The notes under the pieces: model-generated
The model's input: the letters and a program-made list of their open reading frames with translations, nothing else
Databases searched by the model: none
Told to the model about the DNA's origin: nothing
In this document: positions 1-13,200 of the stretch, piece by piece
Layout of the letters: each line of letters begins with the position of its first letter
Position numbering within the stretch: the stretch's first letter is position 1
Assembly (NCBI GenBank): GCA_951802425.1
Contig: OX637805.1
Coordinates: 124,001-188,000, forward strand
Reading direction: 5' to 3'
From: Clavaria fumosa
Lineage: Eukaryota; Basidiomycota; Agaricomycetes; Agaricales; Clavariaceae
DNA: 64,000 nucleotides
Made by a program: the position numbers and the translations under genes

Positions 1-2547
1 TGGTTCCTCAGGCTCAAAACAAATGTTAGATAATATCCCATCATTATTTAATAAGACTCACATCTCCTTCAATATCATAGTAAACTGGAAAGAGCATTGT
101 GGCCTCTTCATCAACACTATTGCCTAACTCCTTACTTTGACCTGCTCCAGACTTTCTTGCAGATTTCCTATGTTTCCAAGTGCTTGTGGGACTGGACATT
201 GGTGGTGTGGGAAGCAAGTACACAGATTGAGTTGGAGATGATGGTAAAGATGATATTGGGGATGAACTTGCTGAGGCAGATTTCAGGAAGGTTAAAGGCA
301 GTGCAGTGGGAAGGTATTTTGCAGCCAATGAATTGACTGCATTGATAGCTGCATCTGTGTCTTCCTCAGCTTCAAATACCACATCAAAAGTGGGCTTCCA
401 GTCATTATCATTGTACTGCAACCCCAGACATAACTGTAGGTGATCCTGTGCCTGAGGCAGTGTGATATTGCCTGCTGCAAAATTGCGTATTATATCCCAT
501 GCATTTGGGTCATTCAGAGGCAGGGGGTGAAGAAAATCAATATCTCTATTGAGGAATGATCAGCTTGTGTCCTCCATGAAAATGTTCACTCACTGTGTTT
601 CCTCTGTTTCTGGTGTTTCCTTAGGCCCTGCCCCTTCTTGGGTCTGCTCCTTGTCCTGTGGAAGTGGGTGGGAAATGTCCATATCCCTATTGATGTGTGA
701 TTAGCCAATATCCTCCCTGAAAATGCAGACTGACTGTGTCTCCTGTGTCTCTTGTGTCTCCTGAGGCCCTGCCCCTTCTTGGGTCTGCCCATCATCTTGT
801 GATGGTGGGTGAAAAGTGTCCACATCCCTATTGATGTGTGATTAGCTTGTAAGCTTGTATCCTCCCTGAAATTGCAGACTGACATCTGCTGTGTCTCTTC
901 TTCCTGGGTCTGCTGCTCATTCTGTGGTGGTGGGGAAGAAATGTCCATGTCTCTATAGAAGAGTGATTAAATGGCATCCTCCCTGAGAATGCCAACTCAC
1001 TGTGTCTCCTGTGCCTCTTGTGCTTCCTGAGGTGCTGCCCCTGTATTCTCATGCATCTCCCCTTCATTAGGAAGAAGTGCAGGTTGAATTTGGGGGAATA
1101 ATACATCTGGTATATCACCTGAACCAAAGAAGTGAGTAGATGAACTCTGGATAAATGTGGAACATGCTCACGTGTAACAAACCAATCCTGTAATTGTGGT
1201 ATGTTGCCTTTGCACTCAAGTGCTGCTCCCATCTCATGAAGTTCAATAACTTCAGCCTTGTACTCCATCCCACATGATGATCTTAGTAATGCCTTCCACA
1301 TCATTTTCTCTATAGCCAGTAGTGAACTTGGCTTTCCACCAAGTGACTGTCCCAACTGGGCCAATGAATCATAAAGATTAACCCATAAAAGGATAATAAA
1401 AAGCTTAACTCACCAAAAAGAGCTGCTCTTTATTGATGGACTGTGAGGCACTATTCCGTGGCACTAAGAGGATGAGAGGGGAGATCGCCAGGGCAAGTTG
1501 TGTGTATTGGATTATGTTTCTTATCACTGCTGCATTGGTAAGACCAGCAGGCAGTGCAACTTGGTGATCTGCAGCCTGCCTGGTTTTCATTGTCAGCAGA
1601 AATTCAAGAATATTAAAAACTAAATGCACATATGAAGGCTGTGGAGTAGGTCACTTTGTGGACCCTGGCTCTTGAGGTATGACTTGACATTGAATTAGTT
1701 ATGATCTGTGATATCCAAAGTAACACTCACTGGTCTAAATGCACTGACTGCAAAGGCTACAGAATGCCACTGTTCTAAAACATCATGTGTGGAGCGGTGA
1801 ATAGCATGCTGGGATGCCTTGAGCAGGTTTGAAATCGTGGCCTTGAACCTGCGAGGCTCCTCAGCATCCCCCACATCCCCCACATCCACATCCCACACAT
1901 CCAGGTCCTGGACTGTTGAAGTGCTTGCCTCTAGCACAGGAAGAGCAGGCAGGGCAGATATGAGAGGAGGGGCAGGAAGGGCAATATTATGTGGTGAATG
2001 TACAAGGTGCTGTATAGCCCTGTTGGCAGTTGATGGGACAATTGAAGTCCATTTCTCAAGATTTTTGAGGATTCTCTCCAGAGTGGGTGAGAGAGTTGGA
2101 GGGTGAGAGCGGGGGGTGGGATGGAGAGCAGGATGTGGAGGCCAGTCTTGGACCCACAAGAGGACATCAAGGAGTTGGTACATAAGAATAATTTTACCAA
2201 AGTAGGCCTGTTCTAATGGTATGGGTGTGTGGCTGATTTGGCTAGGGATCAAAATGGCAAGGACATAGGCATTTGCTTTGTCAACTGCCAGGGGTTCATT
2301 TTCAACTGTATCTATTTCTTGTGCAAGCATCTACAGACTATCAAGGACAGTAACTGTGCTGGTAAACCTGAACACTCACCTTGATGAGATTGTGTGCAGG
2401 AGAAGGAAGTACAGTTGGGCAGTGGCTTTCTACCCATGCAAGGAGAGGTCCTGGTTCATGAATGCACCCATTTCGCCATGGGTAAGACTTTAGGACAGAA
2501 GAATTGATTCGAATATCACGGAGGCAGTGGAATTGGGTTTGAGACAT
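1..2547 (-). CDS. Left copy of the JmjC-family gene, 5' part only (runs off the window)
   Basis: This is the mirror copy of the gene that starts at 5269. Predicted exons on the minus strand are 2547-2380, 2330-1731, 1638-1414, 1355-1172, 1118-1001, 952-884, 827-735, 686-594 and 545-62; the gene then continues off the left edge. The first eight exons mirror the right copy, and the translations of the larger ones are identical. After that the copies differ: here the last exon is one 484-bp block without the intron found in the right copy. It ends with the same family motif before a conserved splice site (YDIEGD here, VDLEGD in the right copy). The JmjC domain itself would lie outside the window. 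The phase is open through every predicted junction, so this copy looks coding. Family membership is inferred from the right copy. Substrate and role are unknown. Confidence 0.6.
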
Positions 2548-3905
2548 GACAGTATGTATGAGAGTGCTGGGAGTGTGTTATCAAGATTGGACCAAATGAT
2601 GATAAACATGAACATTGTTCATGTACTTACCTGACCTGCTCAAATAGAGTAGCTTTGTATTTGTTTAGGCCTCAAATATATTTGAGGCCTAAACAAATAC
2701 AAAGCTACTCACCTGACCTGCTCAATATATCTAAAGCCTAAACAAATACAAAGCTACTCACCTGACCTGCTCAATATATTGAAAGCCTAAACAAATACAA
2801 AGCCACTCACCTGACCTCATAACTGGCTCAAATATATTTGAGGCCTAAACAGATACAAAGCTACTCACCTGACCTCATGACTGGCTCAAATATATTTGAG
2901 GCCTAAACAGATACAAAGCTACTCACCTGACCTCATGACTGGCTCAAATATATTTGAGGCCTAAACAAATACAAAGCTACTCACCTGACCTCATGACTGG
3001 CTCAAATATATTTGAGGCCTAAACAAATACAAAGCTACTCACCTGACCTCATGACTGGCTCAAATATATTTGAGGCCTAAACAAATACAAAGCTACTCAC
3101 CTGACCTGCTCAATATATCTAAAGCCTAAACAGATACAAAGCTACTCACCTGACCTGCTCAATATATTGAAAGCCTAAACAAATACAAAGCCACTCACCT
3201 GACCTCATAACTGGCTCAAATATATTTGAGGCCTAAACAGATACAAAGCTACTCACCTGACCTCATGACTGGCTCAAATATATTTGAGGCCTAAACAAAT
3301 ACAAAGCTACTCACCTGACCTGCTCAACATATTTAAGGCCTAAACAAATACAAAGCTACTCACCTGACCTGCTCAAATATATTTGAGGCCTAAACAAATA
3401 CAAAGCTACTCACCTGACCTGCTCAACATATTTAAGGCCTAAACAAATACAAAGCTACTCACCTGACCTCATGACTGGCTCAAATATATTTGAGGCCTAA
3501 ACAAACACAAAGCTACTCACCTGACCTGCTCAATATATTTAAAGCCTAAACAAATACAAAGCCACTCACCTGACCTCATGACTGGCTCAAATATATTTGA
3601 GGCCTAAACAAATACAAAGCTACTCACCTGACCTGCTCAACATATTTAAGGCCTAAACACAAAGCTACTCACCTGACCTGCTCAATATATTTAAAGCCTA
3701 GACAAATACAAAGCCACTCACCTGACCTCATGACTGGCTCAAATATATTTGAGGCCTAAACAGATACAAAGCTACTCACCTGACCTCATGACTGGCTCAA
3801 ATATATTTGAGGCCTAAACAAATACAAACCTACTCACCTGACCTGCTCAATATATTTAAAGCCTAAACAAATACAAAGCCACTCACCTGACCACATCAGT
3901 GTCTC
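594..3905. repeat. Left arm of giant inverted repeat
   Basis: The arm is the reverse complement of about 4325-7222; for paired coordinates the sum is 7816. It holds the first eight exons of the left gene copy plus a minisatellite. Exon translations of the two arms are identical over hundreds of codons. Homology fades abruptly outside about 594 and 7222, where the two genes become merely similar. Confidence 0.85.
2640..3895. repeat. Minisatellite array, left arm
   Basis: About two dozen tandem units in two interspersed forms, roughly 58 bp and 49 bp long. The long form contains GACTGGCTCAAATATATTTG, the short form TGCTCAATATATT. Each long unit has the palindromic core CAAATATATTTG. The array lies upstream of the start codon at 2547, so it could influence the promoter, but nothing in the sequence proves that. 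Confidence 0.9.
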
Positions 3906-4324
3906 AGACAAAGGGGGCAAGGATTGGGTCAAATATAGAAATGGCTGGAAGGATCACATGGTTGTTGATAATTGTTAAATACTGTACTACTTGTTGTTGA
4001 AGTTCCAACTCATACCCCACCTTTCCCTGTTATAAAGTCTGCATGTGTGCCCTTCATTTATGTGTGTTCTGTCACATTTCATTTTTGGTATCAGCCTTCC
4101 CTGCCAACTTGAAGGCAGACCCCAGCAGAACATGCTTATTGGGTTGACAAAGAGACCAGCAAATGGATGGCAAACAAATGAAGTCATTCAGCACCTGTGC
4201 ACATTGATAGGACCAGCAGTAACAGGACAAGTCTTCATTTCTGTCTTCTCAAGTCCTATTCTCTTCAGTGGCAACAAGAGTCTGCACTGAACATGCATAA
4301 AAAGGTAATTTTTTAATTGTAAAT
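3906..4324. other. Unique spacer at the centre of the inverted repeat
   Basis: About 420 bp of non-repetitive sequence between the two mirrored minisatellites. The short open frames on both strands show no recognisable domain. I see no gene here. Confidence 0.6.
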
Positions 4325-5190
4325 AAATGACTGGGAGACACTGATGAGGTCAGGTGAGTGGCTTTGTATTTGTTTAGGCCTTAAATATGTTGAGCAGGTC
4401 AGGTGAGTAGCTTTGTATTTGTTTAGGCCTCAAATATATTTGAGCAGGTCAGGTGAGTAGCTTTGTATTTGTTTAGGCCTTAAATATGTTGAGCAGGTCA
4501 GGTGAGTAGCTTTGTATTTGTTTAGGCCTCAAATATATTTGAGCCAGTCATGAGGTCAGGTGAGTAGCTTTGTATCTGTTTAGGCCTCAAATATATTTGA
4601 GCCAGTTATGAGGTCAGGTGAGTGGCTTTGTATTTGTTTAGGCTTTCAATATATTGAGCAGGTCAGGTGAGTAGCTTTGTATCTGTTTAGGCTTTAGATA
4701 TATTGAGCAGGTCAGGTGAGTAGCTTTGTATTTGTTTAGGCCTCAAATATATTTGAGCCAGTCATGAGGTCAGGTGAGTAGCTTTGTATTTGTTTAGGCC
4801 TCAAATATATTTGAGCCAGTCATGAGGTCAGGTGAGTAGCTTTGTATTTGTTTAGGCCTCAAATATATTTGAGCCAGTCATGAGGTCAGGTGAGTAGCTT
4901 TGTATCTGTTTAGGCCTCAAATATATTTGAGCCAGTCATGAGGTCAGGTGAGTAGCTTTGTATCTGTTTAGGCCTCAAATATATTTGAGCCAGTTATGAG
5001 GTCAGGTGAGTGGCTTTGTATTTGTTTAGGCTTTCAATATATTGAGCAGGTCAGGTGAGTAGCTTTGTATTTGTTTAGGCTTTAGATATATTGAGCAGGT
5101 CAGGTGAGTAGCTTTGTATTTGTTTAGGCCTCAAATATATTTGAGGCCTAAACAAATACAAAGCTACTCTATTTGAGCAGGTCAGGTAAG
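4325..5190. repeat. Minisatellite array, right arm
   Basis: Reverse complement of the left array, with the same long and short unit types but fewer copies (about sixteen against two dozen). The copy-number difference moves the apparent palindrome axis and shows that the arrays have changed length independently of the exon-bearing part of the arms. Confidence 0.9.
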
Positions 5191-7222
5191 TACATGAACA
5201 ATGTTCATGTTTATCATCATTTGGTCCAATCTTGATAACACACTCCCAGCACTCTCATACATACTGTCATGTCTCAAACCCAATTCCACTGCCTCCGTGA
5301 TATTCGAATCAATTCTTCTGTCCTAAAGTCTTACCCATGGCGAAATGGGTGCATTCATGAACCAGGACCTCTCCTTGCATGGGTAGAAAGCCACTGCCCA
5401 ACTGTACTTCCTTCTCCTGCACACAATCTCATCAAGGTGAGTGTTCAGGTTTACCAGCACAGTTACTGTCCTTGATAGTCTGTAGATGCTTGCACAAGAA
5501 ATAGATACAGTTGAAAATGAACCCCTGGCAGTTGACAAAGCAAATGCCTATGTCCTTGCCATTTTGATCCCTAGCCAAATCAGCCACACACCCATACCAT
5601 TAGAACAGGCCTACTTTGGTAAAATTATTCTTATGTACCAACTCCTTGATGTCCTCTTGTGGGTCCAAGACTGGCCTCCACATCCTGCTCTCCATCCCAC
5701 CCCCCGCTCTCACCCTCCAACTCTCTCACCCACTCTGGAGAGAATCCTCAAAAATCTTGAGAAATGGACTTCAATTGTCCCATCAACTGCCAACAGGGCT
5801 ATACAGCACCTTGTACATTCACCACATAATATTGCCCTTCCTGCCCCTCCTCTCATATCTGCCCTGCCTGCTCTTCCTGTGCTAGAGGCAAGCACTTCAA
5901 CAGTCCAGGACCTGGATGTGTGGGATGTGGATGTGGGGGATGTGGGGGATGCTGAGGAGCCTCGCAGGTTCAAGGCCACGATTTCAAACCTGCTCAAGGC
6001 ATCCCAGCATGCTATTCACCGCTCCACACATGATGTTTTAGAACAGTGGCATTCTGTAGCCTTTGCAGTCAGTGCATTTAGACCAGTGAGTGTTACTTTG
6101 GATATCACAGATCATAACTAATTCAATGTCAAGTCATACCTCAAGAGCCAGGGTCCACAAAGTGACCTACTCCACAGCCTTCATATGTGCATTTAGTTTT
6201 TAATATTCTTGAATTTCTGCTGACAATGAAAACCAGGCAGGCTGCAGATCACCAAGTTGCACTGCCTGCTGGTCTTACCAATGCAGCAGTGATAAGAAAC
6301 ATAATCCAATACACACAACTTGCCCTGGCGATCTCCCCTCTCATCCTCTTAGTGCCACGGAATAGTGCCTCACAGTCCATCAATAAAGAGCAGCTCTTTT
6401 TGGTGAGTTAAGCTTTTTATTATCCTTTTATGGGTTAATCTTTATGATTCATTGGCCCAGTTGGGACAGTCACTTGGTGGAAAGCCAAGTTCACTACTGG
6501 CTATAGAGAAAATGATGTGGAAGGCATTACTAAGATCATCATGTGGGATGGAGTACAAGGCTGAAGTTATTGAACTTCATGAGATGGGAGCAGCACTTGA
6601 GTGCAAAGGCAACATACCACAATTACAGGATTGGTTTGTTACACGTGAGCATGTTCCACATTTATCCAGAGTTCATCTACTCACTTCTTTGGTTCAGGTG
6701 ATATACCAGATGTATTATTCCCCCAAATTCAACCTGCACTTCTTCCTAATGAAGGGGAGATGCATGAGAATACAGGGGCAGCACCTCAGGAAGCACAAGA
6801 GGCACAGGAGACACAGTGAGTTGGCATTCTCAGGGAGGATGCCATTTAATCACTCTTCTATAGAGACATGGACATTTCTTCCCCACCACCACAGAATGAG
6901 CAGCAGACCCAGGAAGAAGAGACACAGCAGATGTCAGTCTGCAATTTCAGGGAGGATACAAGCTTACAAGCTAATCACACATCAATAGGGATGTGGACAC
7001 TTTTCACCCACCATCACAAGATGATGGGCAGACCCAAGAAGGGGCAGGGCCTCAGGAGACACAAGAGACACAGGAGACACAGTCAGTCTGCATTTTCAGG
7101 GAGGATATTGGCTAATCACACATCAATAGGGATATGGACATTTCCCACCCACTTCCACAGGACAAGGAGCAGACCCAAGAAGGGGCAGGGCCTCAGGAGA
7201 CACAAGAGACACAGGAGACACA
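4325..7222. repeat. Right arm of giant inverted repeat
   Basis: Mirror of 594-3905. It contains the minisatellite, then the first eight exons of the right-hand gene. Arm identity is high enough that the 200-codon exon 2 translates identically in both arms. Confidence 0.85.
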
Positions 7223-10200
7223 GTCAGTCTGCATTTTCAGGGAGGATATTGGCTAATCACACTCCAATAGAGATATAGACATGTTTCACCCACTGTCACA
7301 GGAAGAGTGTGCACAAAAGGAATGTTTTATGCTTGGTATGTTCTCACTTTGTCTTCCTTGCATGTGAGAACTAAGGGTAGCAATCTGGGTCCCAAATTAC
7401 CAATAGCTCCAACAGAGGATTCACCAGCCACTCCAACACCAGTGGCCCCAATCACTCCAGCAACCCCAGCTGCTCTAGAGACTACACCTCCAGCTACTCC
7501 AGTCACTCCAACAGCTCCAATGACTCCAGCAGCTCCAGCAGCTCTGGGTATAACAGCACCTCCAGCAACTTCATCTGCTCCAACCACTCCAGCAATTCCA
7601 GTGACCCCAGCTGCTAGGGATGTGAGACTCCCTCTACCCTCATCACCCACTTCAATGTCAAACTCCCCCTTGACAACATCATCTTCATCCCCTGAGCCAT
7701 CTCTTCAGAAATCACCTTCATTGCCAATAGCAGAACAAGGTCAGGACCAAGGTCTTGACAGTGAAATGGAAGTTGAGGATAATGATGAGGATGGCAAGGG
7801 GGAGGCTGAAATGGAGGATGAGGATGGTGAAGATGAGGTCTATCACAAAGGGGAGAGTGAAAAGGAGAGTCAAGGGGACAGTCAAGAGGAGAGTGGAGAG
7901 GAGGGGGAGGTTGAGGTTGAGGTTGAGGAGCCTTCACAGTCCAGGAAACCACAAACCCACCACCAGTCTAAAAATGAGCAGCAGCATCTGAAAAAAGGAA
8001 TGGCTAAACACAAGGGGACAAAGCAATACCCTATATATGTTGACTTGGAGGGTGATGTAAGTACTTTTCTGAATTGCTTTCTCTTTACATTAACAATTTT
8101 TAGCATTATACACGCAACACCCTTCTGGACAATGTGGATGATGAGGTCAAGGTGTGTGTTCATTAATAGCTCTTTTTACCTCTGATATATCGAGTTATCC
8201 ATAGTTGTCTGATGAGGAGATCATCTTCCAAGCTTATCTACCATGCCGTTGTAAGGACCATATGCGATCTAAACACGGAAACATGACAGATACCGATTAT
8301 CCGGATGTTTTGCGATCCAAAGAAATTACGTGCGATACGAACCGATAACGATCCGACACCGTCCGATAACCACCGATAGTATCCGATACATGTCCGATGT
8401 CGGACACTTCGGTCTTCAATCCCCCGTGACGATCACAGCCCACCGCTCTCACACACCGCCCACGCCTCTCTATTTCACCTCTCCAGCACGGTCAGCGCTC
8501 GACATACACACTATTCCATTCCCATTCCTTTATTTCATATACCATGCTGTAAATTTCATATTATGATCCCTTTCAACCATTCAATCGTTTAAACGTTTCA
8601 AACCCTTTGCAGTACCTTGTCCATTGTTCTTAGTACCCCTTTGCTGTACCAGCCCCACTTTCCTTCAGTTTATGAGCGGTCCGGACATTTGCTAGTTATC
8701 GGACATTTCATTCCTCCGAGCTACTCATTTCCCTTGTGATATAACTCCTTCATGTAACCCTTCACGCGACATGGCGCTGTTCCATGTGTTTTCCGGACAT
8801 TTCCGTACATTCCAATTTGCTGTACTTACAGAACTGTACTTAAGTACACTCCGGACCTCTCTGAAATACAGCTTTCTGAACCCCTTCTCTCTGTTAGAAA
8901 CCTCACCTAAGCTCACCCGTCGTCGCAACCTTCGATCCGCTGGCCTCCGTCGTTGCCGGCCCTTCGTCTTATCGCACCATCCTTATCGGATTTTATCGGA
9001 CACATAGCAGAATATCCCGGACACCGTATATTTCTATTTCTCACATATTTTGAATTCATACTCCACATCCTCAAGGGTGTTTGGTGAATCTCTAACGCCT
9101 TACAGGAACCCCTGAAGGACTTGACTGTAATCAAGCAGTTGCAGCAAGAACCGTAATACCCACTACAATTCTGGAGCCCACCGCGAGGGGTTCAACAAGA
9201 CGTCTTCACTACCACCCTCAAGGATTCCCAGAGGCTCATCCGCTCCTCAGCCTCGACGCTCCGAACGCCTGAGAAGTCGAAACCCGAATCCGATCACAGA
9301 ACCACCGCCCTCCGAACCCCCCGGAGAAGTAATTGAAACTTCCCACCTTCTTCCATCGGACATTCCCAGTATCTCATCCATTGTCTACTCCCACACGAGT
9401 TTCACCACTCCGGATCCCTCACTACCACAGACCTTCGAACAACCACACTCACCGCTTACACCACTTCCCCTTGAACCAGACATCCTTCATTTCCCGCCCG
9501 AAACACCTCAGAATTCACCAGACGAAGTTCACTCACCGCCCCACGCACCAATACAAATGGCCAACCAACCGAGATATCCGCTCCGTGGCGCCCACGGGGC
9601 CCCTGCCTTTGACGGAGTACCGACACACCTCAACCGGTACTTCGAGGACATCGACATCGTGCTCACCGGCGTCAACCCGGACGTTCCAGAACCCGATTTA
9701 ATTCGGTACGCCAAGCACTATCTCGACACCGATACGTGTCTCCTCTGGGAGACTCTTTCACCTGACCCGGACCCGGTATGGACGTGGGATACCTTCAAAG
9801 CGGCCGTCCGACGACTTTATCCAGGATCTGATGGAGGTCGCTTATTTTCCGTCGCCGACCTGGACCGTTTCATATCGGACTCGGCCCAAAAGGGAGTTTA
9901 CACGCGCGCAGAACACGGAGAATACTATCGGGACTTTCTCCGGATCACCTCGCACTTGATCACATCACAGCGTATGTCCACAAATGACAGGAACCGACTT
10001 TACATCCTCGGATTTGGGGATCATACAAGGCGTCGGATCGAAAGCCGACTCGCTATCATACTACCAAACCACCATCCGGAGGATCCTTACCCCATGAATG
10101 AAGTACATGGTGCAGCTGAATTTCTTCTCTCCTCGACGTCCCCCCACTCTGCGACAACCGATCAACTTTCCGGACCCGTCCGTCTCGCATCTTCAGCCCC

Positions 10201-13200
10201 CGGGAGAGAAACGAAACTGGTAGTCAAGAAGGAAGAATTTGATATGTCCGCAGCCTGGGCAACATTCGCTTCCACAATGGCTCGCCTGGAATCGATTTTG
10301 ACAGCCCAATCTCTCGAACCGGCAAGACACTCCGCTCCCCGGACAACGAACTCTCCCGCAGGCCGGACGTGTAATTTCTGTTCGGAAATAGGTCATTTTG
10401 TTAGTGCCTGTCCGAAGGCCCTCGAATACATTAAGTCCGGCAAATGTATACGGAACACAGAAGGCAGGATTTGTCTCCCCTCCGGACGATATTTGCCAGG
10501 CACTATCTCAGGGAACAACCTATCCGAGCGCTTCGACAAGTACTACGCTACATACCAATCCCAGAACACGCAACCGGCGACAACCGCGGTATTTGAAGCA
10601 CAGCCGATCGGACAATCCGCTCACCCCCCGGACATGGAAGACGATTCGGACGAGGAAGATGACGAGAATACCGTGTTGGAAAACATGGTCCGCACCTTTG
10701 CAAACGATGTCGCGAAGAAAGTAGACAAGGGCAAAAGGAAAGCACCCACACCCAGGAATACCGATCCTCAGCCATCTAGGTTACCGCCCCCACCCGCCGT
10801 TGTTATTACGCCGCCTCAGGTCACTCGTCCATCAAAGCCGGAGAAAATCGAACGACCCGACGTCCAGTACCATTACCAAGCTCCGATCGAAAATCCGGTA
10901 ACCGTTCAACAAGTATTCGATCGCGCACTCGACATGCCAGTCCGCGTCACACCTCGCGAACTACTCGCCATTTCCGGAGACATCCGCAAAAAGATGAAGG
11001 ATGTGGTTACCGCTCGTCGCGTTCCGGTCACCGCGTCCGTCGTACAGGATACGCTCTATACAAACATTACGGTCCCGGACACCTCCGATCTTGTTGTCGC
11101 CGTCGACGCTGCTCCGCTCCGCATCGTAGAAGGGATATTGGACAACCGGATCGCCGCGGAGTGCCTGCTCGACCAAGGCAGCTCAATCGTGGCAATGCGA
11201 AGAGACGTTTGGGAGAAACTCGGCAACCCACTACACTCCGAGAACGTTATTCACATGGAATCCTCTCATGGCACCATCGCTCCGACCCTCGGACTCATCA
11301 AGAATTTCCCCCTACAGATCGGTCCGTGCACATTCCATGTTCAAATGCAAGTAGCAGACACGTTGCCCTGCGAGGTTCTTGTCGGACGACCGTTTTTCAT
11401 GTTAACCGGTTCCCAAACGATTGACCATCCCCACGGGGCCCAGGACCTTATTCTCAACGATCCAAACACCGGAGAAAGAATCATAGTGCCAACGAAGGAG
11501 CGAATCCCGATCCGCAAATCCTTGAAGAACAAGAAACCGCATCCGGATTTTTGAGAGCTGGAGCCTCGAATGTCCGCAAACCAACGGACTTACCTCCGAT
11601 CAATGCGGACACGGAAGCTATACCCAGATACGAGACTCCAGCCATTTTTCCTACTTCCGTTCACGTTCCCTTATCGTTTTCCCTTATAAACCCAGTCTCT
11701 CTCGACCCCTTCCCCTGTATCAGTATCTCGGACGTTTCTCTCGATTCCGCTGATTCCCCAGTCGCTATCGGACGTGAACCGTCGCGTCCAAATGTTGCAA
11801 CCCCCTTGTACAACAAAACCCCCGAAATAAATTCCCTGTCTACGGACGCCGTTCTTCCAGTTTACTTGGGAAAGAAATATAAGAAAGTCGCGAATCGCGT
11901 CAATCCGATCAAAGCGACAGTACCCAAAGAATTCCGGATTGTCCGACGCCGACACCCGGACCCCCTAGCCGATATGCCAACTCTTCCGACCCATCCCCCC
12001 GATTTCACCCCCGGTCTTCGATACACTCAAAACCGGAAAGACACGCACAACGCCAACCCCACCGGATTCTTATGGCCGGAGGAAGAAAAACTCGTTCACC
12101 ATCTTATTAAAGCCCAGGAAGACGCCTTCGCTTGGAAAGAGACCGAAAAAGGACGATTCGACGCAAAATACTTCGATCCGATTATTATCCCGACAGTCGA
12201 ACATATCCCTTGGATCTTCAAAAATATACCGATTCCCCCCGGTATTTACGACGAAGTTCTCAAAGTAATCCGGGAAAAGATCGCAGCCGGCGTTTATGAA
12301 GAATCCAACTCTTCTTATCGGTCCCAGTGGTTTTGCGTGTTAAAGAAAGACGGAAAGTCTCTCCGACTCGTGCACAACCTCCAGCCGCTTAACAAAATCA
12401 CTATCGGCGATTCCGCGGTCCCCCCGATAATGGAGGTTTTTGCGGAATCATTCGCCGGACGCGGATGTTACGGATCACTCGACCTTTTCGTCTCCTTCGA
12501 TCAGCGGTCTCTGGACGAACGAAGCCGAGACCTCACCACGTTTCAAACCCCTCTCGGAGCAAAACGGCTCACCTGCGTCCCCATGGGATACACCAACGCA
12601 ACGCAGATTATGCATGGAGACGTCACGCATGTTCTACAAGATGAAATTCCGCACGTAACCATCCCATTTGTAGACGATGTAGCGATCAAGGGCCCGGAAA
12701 CCCGATACGAGCTTCCGGACGGCACCTACGAGACGATCCCTGAGAATCCGCAAATACGACGATTTGTTTGGGAGCATTTAAATAACGTCAACCGGGTGCT
12801 CCAACGAATCAAGAAAGTCGGAGGAACCTTTAACGGCAAGAAAACGACAATTTGCGTTCCCGAAGCAGTCGTTACCGGACATACGTGCACATACGAAGGA
12901 CGAGTTCCGGATGCCTCCAACGTTCAGCGTATCCGGGACTGGCCTCCTTGCAAAACCCTGACCGATGTCCGATCATTTTTAGGGGTTTGCGGACTACTCC
13001 GGATATTCATTAAAAACTACGCCGTACTTGCCCGACCTCTTGTCAGTCTAACTCGCAAGGACGTGCCATTCAGATTCGAAAAAGAAGAACAAAACTCGAT
13101 GGACCGACTCAAACACGCGATTCTGAACTCATCCGCCATCCGACCAATCGACTACCGCTCCGGACAACCCGTAATCCTCGCCGTCGACTCATCAAATATC

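Noticed and set aside
3987..4290. Short frames in the central spacer of the palindrome
   Set aside because: Overlapping on opposite strands, no domain, and absent from the mirrored arms; no support for a gene.
2640..5190. Evenly spaced repeats that could be mistaken for a CRISPR array
   Set aside because: Units are contiguous and similar throughout with no unique spacers, no cas genes are present, and the genome is eukaryotic.
8330..9134. Several open frames of 60-80 codons in the LTR of element A
   Set aside because: They recur at the same offset in the other LTR, overlap each other on both strands and show no domain.
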